In this document: in pieces, positions 53,681 through 64,000 of the stretch
Layout: each line of letters begins with the position of its first letter
How positions within the stretch are numbered: position 1 is the first letter of the stretch
Source: Atherix ibis
Taxonomy: Eukaryota > Arthropoda > Insecta > Diptera > Athericidae
NCBI GenBank assembly: GCA_958298945.1
Contig: OY282608.1
Coordinates: forward strand, 60,922,951 to 60,986,950
Length of the DNA: 64,000 bases
Reading direction: 5' to 3'
The notes under the pieces: generated by a model
Database searches by the model: none
What the model saw: the letters and a program-made list of their open reading frames with translations, nothing else
Told to the model about the DNA's origin: nothing
Position numbers and translations under genes: made by a program

Positions 53681-56470
53681 AAGCCAACAAGCCAACAAAC
53701 CAACAAACTAACAAACCAACAAACCAACAAACCAACAAACCACCAAGCCAACAAACCAACAAACAAATAAACCAACAAACCAACAAACCAACAAACCAAC
53801 AAACTAACAAGCCAACAAACCAACAAACCAACAAACCAAGTAACCAAAAAGCCAACAAAATAATAACCAACAAGCACACAAACCAACAAGCCAACACGCC
53901 AACAAACCAACAAACCAACAAACCAACAAAGTAACAAGCCAACAAACCAACAAACCAACAAGCCAACAAGCCAAGAAACCAACAAACCAACAAACCAACA
54001 AACCAACAAGCCAACAAACCAACAAGCCAACAAACCAACAAACCAACAAGCCAACAAACCAACAAACCAACAAACCAATAAGCCAACAAACCAACAAACC
54101 AACAAACCGAAAAACCAACAAACCAACAAACCAACAAACCAACAAACCAACAAACCAATAAGCCAACAAACCAACAAGCCAACAAACCAACAAAGCAACA
54201 AGCCAACAAACCAACAAACCAATAAGCCAACAAACCAACAAGCCAACAAACCAACAAAGCAACAAGCCAACAAGCCAACAAATCAACAAGCCAACAAGCC
54301 AACAAACCAACAAACCAACAAACCAACAAACCAACAAACCAACAAACTAAGTAACCAACAAGCCAACAAACCAACAAACCAACAAGCCAACAAACCAACA
54401 AACCAACAAACCAACAAGCCAACAAACCAAGAAACCAACAAACCAAAAAACCAATAAACCAACAAACCAACAAGCCAACAAGCACACAAACCAACAAACC
54501 AACAAACCAACAAGCCAACAAACCAACAAACCAACAAACCAACAAACCAACAAGCCAACAAGCCAACAAATCAACAAACCAACAAAACAACAAGCACAAA
54601 AACCAACAAACCAACAAGCCAACAAACCAACAAACCAACAAACCAAAAAACCAACAAACCAACAAACCAACAAACCAACAAACCAACAAACCAACAAACC
54701 AACAAACCAACAAGCCAACAAACCAACAAACCAACAAACCAACAAACCAAGTAACCAAAAAGCTAACAAACTAACAAACCAACAAGCCAACAAGCCAACA
54801 AACCAACAAGCCAACAAACCAACAAACCAGCAAAGCAACAAGCCAACAAGCCAACAAACCAACAAACCAACAAGCCAACAAACCAACAAACCAACAAGCC
54901 AACAAGCCAACAAACCAACACACCAACAAACCAAGTAACCAAAAAGCCAACAAACTAACAAACCAACAAACCAACAAGCCAACAAACCAACAAACCAACA
55001 AACCAACAAGCCAACAAGACAACAAACCAACAAACAAATAAACCAACAAGCCAACAAACCAACCAACCAACAAACCAACAAACCAAAAAACCAACAAACC
55101 AACAAGCCAACAAGCCAACAAACCTACAAACTAACAAACCAACAAACCAACAAACTAACAAACTAACAAGCCAACAAACCAACAAACAAATGAACCAACA
55201 AACCAACAAACCAACAAACCAACAAACTAACAAGCCAACAAAGCAACAAACCAACAAACCAACAAACCAAGTAACCAAAAAGCCAACAAACTAACAAACC
55301 AACAAGCCAACAAGCCAACAAACCAACAAGCCAACAAACCAATAACCCAACAAAGCAACAAGCCACAAGCCAACAAACCAACAAACCAACAAACCAACAA
55401 GCCAACAAACCAACAAACCAACAAGCCAACAAGCCAACAAACCAACAAACCAACAAACCAAGTAACCAAAAAGCCAACAAACTAACAAACCAACAAGCCA
55501 ACAAGCCAACAAACCAACAAACCAACAAACCAACAAACCAAGAAACCAACAAACCAAGTAACCAACAAGCCAACAAACCAACAAACCAACAAGCCAACAA
55601 GCCAACAAACCAACAAACCAACATGCCAACAAACCAACAAACTAAGTAACCAACCAGCCAACAAACCAACAAACCAACAAACCAACATGCCAACAAACCA
55701 ACAAACTAAGTAACCAACAAGCCAACAAATCAACAAACCAACAAGCCAACAAGCCAACAAACCAACAAACCAACAAACCAACAAGCCAACAAACCAACAA
55801 GCCAACAAACCAATAAACCAACAAGCCAACAATCCAACAAACCAACAAACCAACAAACTAACAAACCAACAAGCCTCCAAACCAATAAACCAACAAACCA
55901 AAAAATCAACAAACCAACAAACCAACAAACCAACAAACCCACAAACCAACAAACCAACAAACCAACAAACCAACAAGCCAACAAACCAACAAACCAACAA
56001 ACCAACAAACCAAGTAACCAAAAAGCCAACAAAATAATAACCAACAAGCACACAAACCAACAAGCCAACAAGCCAACAAACCAACAAACCAACAAAGCAA
56101 CAAGCCAACAAACCAACAAACCAACAAAGCAACAAGCCAAGAAACCAACAAACCAACTAACCAACAAGCCAACAAACCAACAAACCAACAAACCAACAAG
56201 CCAACAAACCAACAAACCAACAAACCAATAAGCCAACAAACCAACAAACCAACAAACCGAAAAACCAACAAACCAACAAACCAACAAACCAACAAACCAA
56301 CAAACCAACAAACCAACAAACCAACAAACCAACAAACCAACAAGCCAACAAGCCAACACACCAACAAACCAACAAGCCAACAAACCAACAAGCCAACAAA
56401 CCAACAAAGCAACAAGCCAACAAGCCAACAAACCAACAAGCCAACAAGCCGACAAACCAACAAACCAACA
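53681..56470. repeat. Satellite collinear with 40.0-42.6 kb
   Basis: AAAATAATAACC followed by AAGCACACAAACC occurs at 53858 and 56031, matching 40127 and 42364 at offsets of 13731 and 13667 bp, with intervening order kept (for example AACCAACCAACC units, CATGCC cassettes near 55621 and 55685, and AAGCCTCC near 55871, also at 42213 and 46795). Copies differ by whole octamers. No gene. Confidence 0.78.
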
Positions 56471-58366
56471 AACTAAGTAACCAACAAGCCAACAAACCAA
56501 CAAACCAACAAGCCAACAAACCAACAAACCAACAAACCAACAACCCAACAAACCAAGAAACCAACAAACCAAAAAACCAATAAACCAACAAACCAACAAG
56601 CCAACAAGCACACAAACCAACAAACCAACAAACCAACAAGCCAACAAACCAACAAACCAACAAACCAACAAGCCAACAAGCCAACAAACCAACAAACCAG
56701 CAAGCCAACAAACCAACAAACCAACAAACCAACATGCCAACAAACCAACAAACTAAGTAACCAACAAGCCAACAAACCAATAAACCAACAAACCAACAAG
56801 CCAACAAACCAACAAACCAACAAACCAACAAGCTAACAAACCAACAAACCAACAAACCAACAAACCAACAAACTATGTAACCAACAAGCCAACAAACCAA
56901 CAAACCAACAAGCCAACAAGCCAACAAACCAACAAACCAACAAGCCAACAAACCAACAAACCAACAAACCAACAAACTAACAAACCAACAAACCAACAAA
57001 CCAATAAGCCAACAAACCAACAAACAAATAAACCAACAAACCAGAAAACCAACAAACCAGCAAACCAACAAGCCAACAAACCAACAAACCAACAAACCAA
57101 CAAACCAAGTAACCAACAAGCCAACAAACCAACAAACCAACAAGCCAACAAGCCAACAAACCAACAAACCAACAAACCAACAAACCAAAAAACCAACAAG
57201 CCAACAAACCAACAAACCAACAAACAAAAAAACCAACAAACCAACAAACCAACAAACCAACAACCAACAAACTAACAAGCCAACAAACCAACAAACCAAC
57301 AAACCAACAAACCAAGTAACCAAAAAGCCAACAAACTAACAAACCAACAAGCCAACAAGCCAACAAACCAACAAGCCAACAAACCAACAAACCAACAAAG
57401 CAACAATTCAACAAACCAACAAACCAACAAACCAACAAGCCAACAAACCAACAAACCAACAAGCCAACAAGCCAACAAGCCAATACACCAACAAACCAAG
57501 TAACCAAAAAGCCAACAAATTAACAAACCAACAAGCCAACAAGCCAACAAACCAACAAACCAACAAACCAACAAGCCAACAAACAAATAAACCAACAAAC
57601 CAACAAACCAACAAGCCAACAAACCAAAAAAACTAACAAACCAACAAGCCAACAAGCCAACAAACCAACAAACTAACAAACCAACAAGCCAACAAGCCAA
57701 CAAGCCAACAAACCAACGAACCAACAAGCCAACAAGCCAACAAACCAACAAACCAACAAACCAATAAACCGACAAACTAAGTAACCAACAAGCCAACAAA
57801 CCAACAAACCAACAAGCCAACAAGCCAACAAACCAACAAACAAACAAGCCAAAAAACCAACAAACCAACAAGCCAACAAACCAATAAACAAACAAACCAA
57901 AAAACCAACAAACCAACAACCCAACAAACCAACAAACCAACAAACCAAAAAACCAACAAATCAACAAACCAAAAAACCAACAAACGAACAAGCCAACAAG
58001 CCAACAAACCAACAAACCAACAAACCAACAAGCCAACAAACAAACAAACCAACAAACCAAAAAACCAACAAACCAACAAACCAACAAACCAACAATCAAC
58101 AATCCAACAAGCCAACAAACCAACAAACCAACAAACCAACAAGCCAACAAACCAACAAGCCAACAAGCCAACAAACCAACAAACCAACAAACCAACAAGC
58201 CAACAAGCCAACAAACCAACAAACCAACAAACCAACAAGCCAACAAGCCAACACACCAACAAACCAACAAGCCAACAAACCAACAAGCCAACAAACCAAC
58301 AAAGCAACAAGCCAACAAGCCAACAAACCAACAAGCCAACAAGCCAACAAACCAACAAACCAACAA
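56471..58366. repeat. 1.7-1.9 kb higher-order repeat, copy 1
   Basis: First of three. Unit starts are taken at AACTAAGTAACC (56471, 58367, 60068). Inner markers: CATGCC at 56733, 58627 and 60329; CCAGAAAACC at 57041, 58751 and 60661; CAACCAACAAACTAAC at 57261, 58971 and 60881; AACAATTCAAC near 57403 and 59113; AACAATCAACAATCC at 58091, 59793 and 61703. This copy is about 1896 bp and carries roughly 190 bp more than copy 2 between CATGCC and CCAGAAAACC, including an AACTATGTAACC cassette at 56871. Confidence 0.85.
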
Positions 58367-60068
58367 ACTAAGTAACCAACAAGCCAACAAACCAACAAAC
58401 CAACAAGCCAACAAACCAACAAACCAACAAACCAACAACCCAACAAACCAAGAAACCAACAAACCAAAAAACCAATAAACCAACAAACCAACAGCCAACA
58501 AGCACACAAACCAACAAACCAACAAACCAACAAGCCAACAAACCAACAAACCAACAAACCAACAAGCCAACAAGCCAACAAACCAACAAACCAGCAAGCC
58601 AACAAACCAACAAACCAACAAACCAACATGCCAACAAACCAACAAACTAAGTAACCAACAAGCCAACAAACCAACAAACCAACAAACCAACAAGCCAACA
58701 AACCAACAAACCAATAAGCCAACAAACCAACAAACAAATAAACCAACAAACCAGAAAACCAACAAACCAGCAAACCAACAAGCCAACAAACCAACAAACC
58801 AACAAACCAACAAACCAAGTAACCAACAAGCCAACAAACCAACAAACCAACAAGCCAACAAGCCAACAAACCAACAAACCAACAAGCCAACAAACCAAAA
58901 AACCAACAAGCCAACAAACCAACAAACCAACAAACAAAAAAACCAACAAACCAACAAACCAACAAACCAACAACCAACAAACTAACAAGCCAACAAACCA
59001 ACAAACCAACAAACCAACAAACCAAGTAACCAAAAAGCCAACAAACTAACAAACCAACAAGCCAACAAGCCAACAAACCAACAAGCCAACAAACCAACAA
59101 ACCAACAAAGCAACAATTCAACAAACCAACAAACCAACAAACCAACAAGCCAACAAACCAACAAACCAACAAGCCAACAAGCCAACAAGCCAATACACCA
59201 ACAAACCAAGTAACCAAAAAGCCAACAAATTAACAAACCAACAAGCCAACAAGCCAACAAACCAACAAACCAACAAACCAACAAGCCAACAAACAAATAA
59301 ACCAACAAACCAACAAACCAACAAACCAACAAACCAAAAAAACCAACAAACCAACAAGCCAACAAGCCAACAAACCAACAAACTAACAAACCAACAAGCC
59401 AACAAGCCAACAAACCAACGAACCAACAAGCCAACAAGCCAACAAACCAACAAACCAACAAACCAATAAACCGACAAACTAAGTAACCAACAAGCCAACA
59501 AACCAACAAGCCAACAAGCCAACAAGCCAACAAACCAACAAACAAACAAGCCAAAAAACCAACAAACCAACAAGCCAACAAACCAATAAACCAACAAACC
59601 AAAAAACCAACAAACCAACAACCCAACAAACCAACAAACCAACAAACCAAAAAACCAACAAACCAACAAACCAAAAAACCAACAAACGAACAAGCCAACA
59701 AGCCAACAAACCAACAAACCAACAAACCAACAAGCCAACAAACAAACAAACCAACAAACCAAAAAACCAACAAACCAACAAACCAACAAACCAACAATCA
59801 ACAATCCAACAAGCCAACAAACCAACAAACCAACAAACCAACAAGCCAACAAACCAACAAGCCAACAAGCCAACAAACCAACAAACCAACAAACCAACAA
59901 GCCAACAAGCCAACAAACCAACAAACCAACAAACCAACAAGCCAACAAGCCAACACACCAACAAACCAACAAGCCAACAAACCAACAAGCCAACAAACCA
60001 ACAAAGCAACAAGCCAACAAGCCAACAAACCAACAAGCCAACAAGCCAACAAACCAACAAACCAACAA
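58367..60068. repeat. 1.7-1.9 kb higher-order repeat, copy 2
   Basis: Short form, 1702 bp. It lacks the roughly 200 bp with AACTATGTAACC found in copies 1 and 3. A CAGCCAACAAGCACAC variant at about 58492 recurs at 60194 in copy 3 but is not in copy 1, so copies 2 and 3 share the more recent history in that part. Confidence 0.85.
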
Positions 60069-61900
60069 ACTAAGTAACCAACAAGCCAACAAACCAACAA
60101 ACCAACAAGCCAACAAACCAACAAACCAACAAACCAACAACCCAACAAACCAAGAAACCAACAAACCAAAAAACCAATAAACCAACAAACCAACAGCCAA
60201 CAAGCACACAAACCAACAAACCAACAAACCAACAAGCCAACAAACCAACAAACCAACAAACCAACAAGCCAACAAGCCAACAAACCAATAAACCAGCAAG
60301 CCAACAAACCAACAAACCAACAAACCAACATGCCAACAAACCAACAAACTAAGTAACCAACAAGCCAACAAACCAACAAACCAACAAACCAACAAGCCAA
60401 CAAACCAACAAACCAACAAACCAACAAGCCAACAAACCAACAAACCAACAAACCAACAAGCCAACAAACTATGTAACCAACAAGCCAACAAACCAACAAA
60501 CCAACAAGCCAACAAGCCAACAAACCAACAAACCAACAAGCCAACAAACCAACAAACCAACAAACCAACAAACTAACAAACCAACAAACCAACAAACCAA
60601 CAAACCAACAAACCAACAAACCAATAAGCCAACAAACCAACAAACAAATAAACCAACAAACCAGAAAACCAACAAACCAGCAAACCAACAAGCCAACAAA
60701 CCAACAAACCAACAAACCAACAAACCAAGTAACCAACAAGCCAACAAACCAACAAACCAACAAGCCAACAAGCCAACAAACCAACAAACCAACAAGCCAA
60801 CAAACCAAAAAACCAACAAGCCAACAAACCAACAAACCAACAAACCAAAAAACCAACAAACCAACAAACCAACAAACCAACAACCAACAAACTAACAAGC
60901 CAACAAACCAACAAACCAACAAACCAACAAACCAAGTAACCAAAAAGCTAACAAACTAACAAACCAACAAGCCAACAAGCCAACAAACCAACAAGCCAAC
61001 AAACCAACAAACCAACAAAGCAACAAGCCAACAAACCAACAAACCAACAAACCAACAAGCCAACAAACCAACAAACCAACTAGCCAACAAGCCAACAAGC
61101 CAATACACCAACAAACCAAGTAACCAAAAAGCCAACAAATTAACAAACCAACAAGCCAACAAGCCAACAAACCAACAAACCAACAAACCAACAAGCCAAC
61201 AAACAAATAAACCAACAAACCAACAAACCAACAAACCAACAAACCAAAAAAACCAACAAACCAACAAGCCAACAAGCCAACAAACCAACAAACTAACAAA
61301 CCAACAACCCAACAAGCCAACAAACCAACGAACCAACAAGCCAACAAGCCAACAAACCAACAAACCAACAAACCAATAAACCAACAAACTAAGTAACCAA
61401 CAAGCCAACAAACCAACAAACCAACAAGCCAACAAGCCAACAAACCAACAAACAAACAAGCCAAAAAACCAACAAACGAACAAGCCAACAAACCAATAAA
61501 CCAACAAACCAAAAAACCAACAAACCAACAACCCAACAAACAAACAAACCAACAAACCAAAAAACCAACAAACCAACAAACCAACAAACCAACAAACGAA
61601 CAAGCCAACAAGCCAACAAACCAACAAACCAACAAACCAACAAGCCAACAAACAAACAAACCAACAAACCAAAAAACCAACAAACCAACAAACCAACAAA
61701 CCAACAATCAACAATCCAACAAGCCAACAAACCAACAAACCAACAAACCAACAAGCCAACAAACCAACAAGCCAACAAGCCAACAAACCAACAAACCAAC
61801 AAACCAACAAGCCAACAAGCCGACAAACCAACAAACCAACAAACCAACAAACCAACAAGCCAACAAACCAACAAACCAACAAGCCAACAAACCAACAAAC
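60069..61900. repeat. 1.7-1.9 kb higher-order repeat, copy 3
   Basis: Markers run 1910 bp after those of copy 2 in its later half, because it has the extra segment with AACTATGTAACC at 60468. It matches until after AACAATCAACAATCC (61703) and then drifts. No fourth copy is seen. Confidence 0.8.
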
Positions 61901-64000
61901 CAACAAACCAACAAACCAACAAGCCAACAAGTCAACAAACCAACAAACCAACAAGCCAACAAGCCAACAAACCAACAAACCAACAAGCCAACAAACCAAC
62001 AAACCAACAAACCAACATGCCAACAAACCAAAAAACTATGTAACCAACAAGCCAACAAACCAACAAACCAAAAAACCAACAAACCAACAAGCCAACAAGT
62101 CAACAAACCAACAAACCAACAAGCCAGCAAGCCAACAAGCCAACAAACCAACAAACCAACAAGCCAACAAACCAACAAACCAACAAACCAACATGCCAAC
62201 AAACCAACAAACTATGTAACCAACAAACCAACAAACCAACAAACCAACAAACCAACAAACCAACAAACCAACAAGCCAACAAGCCAACAAACCAACAAAC
62301 CAACAAGCCAACAAACCAACAAACCAACAAACCAACAAGCCAACAAGCCAACAAACCAACAAGCCAACAAACCAACAAACCAACAAACCAACAAGCCAAC
62401 AAGCCAACAAACCAACAAACCAACAGGCCAACAAACCAACAAACCAACAAACCAACAAACCAACAAACCAACATACCAACAAACCAACAAACTAAGTAAC
62501 CAACAAGCCAACAAACCAACAAACCAACAAGCCAACAAGCCAACAAACCAACAAACCAACAAACCAATAGGCCAACAAACCAACAAGCCAACAAACCAAC
62601 AAACCAACAAGCCAACAAGCCAACAAACCAACAAACCAACAAACCAACAAACCAACAAACCAACAAACCAACAAACCAACAAACCAACAAACCAACAAGC
62701 CAACAAACCAACAAACCAACAAACCAACAAGCCATCAAGCCAACAAAACAACAAACCAACAAGTTAACAAGCCAACAAACCAACAAACCAACAAGCCAAC
62801 AAACCAACAAACCAACAAACCAACAAGCCAACAAACCAACAAACAAATAAACCAACAAACCAACAAACCAACAAGCCAACAAGCCAACAAACCAACAAAC
62901 CAACAAACCAACAAACCAACAAACCAACAAACGAACAAGCCAACAAGCCAACAAACCAACAAACCAGCAAACCAACATGCCAACAAACCAGCAAACTAAG
63001 TAACCAACAAGCCAACAAACCAACAAACCCACAAACCAACATGCCAACAAACCAACAAACTAAGTAACCAACAAGCCAACAAACCAACAAACCAACAAGC
63101 CAACAAGCCAACAAACCAACAAACCAACAAACCAACAAGCCAACTAACCAACAAACCAACAAACAAACAAACCGACAAGCCAACAAGCCAACAAACCAAC
63201 AAACCAACAAATCAACAAGCCAATAAACCAACAAACCAACAAGCGAACAAACCAACCAACCAACAAACCAACAAACCAACAAGCCAACAAGCCAACAAAC
63301 CAACAAACCAACAAACCAACAAACCAACAAGCTAAGTAACCAACAAGCCATCAAACCAACAAACCAACAAGCCAACTAGCCAACAAACCAACAAACCAAC
63401 ATGCCAACAAACCAACAAACTAAGTAACCAACAAGCCAACAAACCAACAAACCAACAAACCAACATGCCAACAAACCAACAAACTAAGTAACCAACAAGC
63501 CAACAAATCAACAAACCAACAAGTCAACAAGCCAACAAACCAACAAACAAACAAACCAACAAGCCAACAAACCAACAAGCCAACAAAACAATAAACCAAC
63601 AAGCCAACAATCCAACAAACCAACAAACTAACAAACCAACAAGCCACCAAACCAACAAACCAACAAACCAAAAAACCAACAAACCAACAAACCAACAAAC
63701 CAACAAACCAACAAACCAACAAACTAACAAACCAACAAGCCAACAAACAAACAAACCAACAAACCAACAAACCAAGTAACCAAAAAGCCAACAAACTAAC
63801 AACCAACAAGCACACAAACCAACAAGCCAACAAGCCAACAAACCAACAAACCAACAAAGCAAGAAGACAACAAACCAACAAACCAACAAGCCAACAAGCC
63901 AAGAAACCAATAAACCAACAAACCAACAAGCCAACAAACCAACAAACTAACAAGCCAACAAACCCACAAACCAACAAACCAACAAGCCAACAAACCAACA
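61901..64000. repeat. Satellite, right edge segment
   Basis: Octamers with closely spaced cassettes: ACTATGTAACC near 62034 and 62212, and ACTAAGTAACC near 62491, 62995, 63059, 63419 and 63482. Near 63790-63820 the order AAAAAGCC, ACTAAC, AACCAACAAGCACAC resembles the AAAATAATAACC blocks at 42.4 and 56.0 kb in a diverged form. The array runs off the window end. Confidence 0.7.

Larger units (their letters stand above)
1..64000. repeat. Octamer satellite array (AACAAACC / GGTTTGTT)
   Basis: Every line of the window is built from the 8-bp unit AACAAACC, with the frequent variant AACAAGCC and scattered single-base variants (such as AACATGCC, AACAAACT, AAGTAACC, AACAAAGC, AACGAACT). No stretch longer than about 20 bases departs from this unit, and both window ends lie inside the array. 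The + strand is almost free of T and poor in G, so the - strand is a G/T strand. The octamer looks like two related 4-mers, AACA and AACC. Occasional 7- or 9-bp units (for example near 3722, 7228, 9331 and 13143) shift the 8-bp register. Long arrays of this kind are known as satellite DNA in eukaryotic heterochromatin or subtelomeres; placing this one there is inference. The family and host are not recognised. Confidence 0.97.

Noticed and set aside
1..64000. CRISPR array
   Set aside because: The repeat is 8 bp with no unique spacers; markers repeat at kilobase distances.
1..64000. Transmembrane or antifreeze/silk-like repetitive protein gene
   Set aside because: A real repetitive protein would have a unit that is a multiple of 3 bases and one favoured frame. 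Here the unit is 8 bp and odd-length units shift frame freely.
1..64000. Intrinsically bent DNA from phased A-tracts
   Set aside because: The tracts are only three A long and an 8-bp spacing is out of phase with the helical repeat, so no net bend is expected.
1..64000. Bacterial or viral origin of the window
   Set aside because: A 64 kb array of one octamer without genes is not expected in compact genomes. Eukaryotic satellite or, less likely, an assembly artefact fits better.

Overview
The whole 64 kb window is one uninterrupted tandem satellite. The building block is an 8-bp unit, AACAAACC on the + strand (GGTTTGTT on the - strand), with one abundant variant, AACAAGCC. I found no protein gene, RNA gene, transposon, CRISPR array or unique insert, and no flanking unique sequence at either end, so the array is longer than the window. 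The + strand is almost all A and C and the - strand almost all G and T.

A 64 kb array of one short octamer, with kilobase-scale higher-order repeats inside it, points to a eukaryotic nuclear genome (heterochromatic, pericentromeric or subtelomeric satellite). That is inference. The sequence gives no clade, and I do not recognise the unit as a described satellite or telomere motif.

Many long open frames exist, especially on the - strand (longest about 659 codons at 9146-11125). They follow from the repeat: 8 is not a multiple of 3, so every frame of a strand reads the same eight-residue peptide (LVCWFVGL on -, KPTNQQTN on +). I do not call any as a gene.

The layout is set by rare variant units that recur in fixed order and act as rulers. 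From left to right: a 1.66 kb repeat in two copies (389-3708); an irregular stretch (3709-6426); a 1.3 kb repeat (6427-8785); a 1.24-1.25 kb repeat (9161-11640); a 2.31-2.36 kb repeat (12541-17010); a 0.98-0.99 kb repeat (17279-about 19040); a displaced copy of 10.67-12.31 kb at 20.43-21.99 kb; a less ordered stretch (21991-29799); a 1.53 kb repeat (29800-32583); a 2.4-2.5 kb repeat (32650-37545); a nearly unchanged 4.59 kb tandem duplication (about 40785-49783); a 1.30 kb repeat (51220-53680) nested in a larger block that matches 38.3-42.5 kb; a 1.7-1.9 kb repeat in three copies (56471-about 61900); and an irregular tail. Copies differ mainly by gain or loss of whole octamers, with a few point changes. 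This is the pattern expected from unequal exchange, slippage or replication-based amplification.

Nothing acts as a set of genes. The content worth study is structural: the extreme strand bias, the nested higher-order repeats, and the very young 4.6 kb duplication, which could also be an assembly artefact. All similarities were read by eye from shared marker units; block edges are good to tens of bases at best, because plain octamers look alike on both sides.
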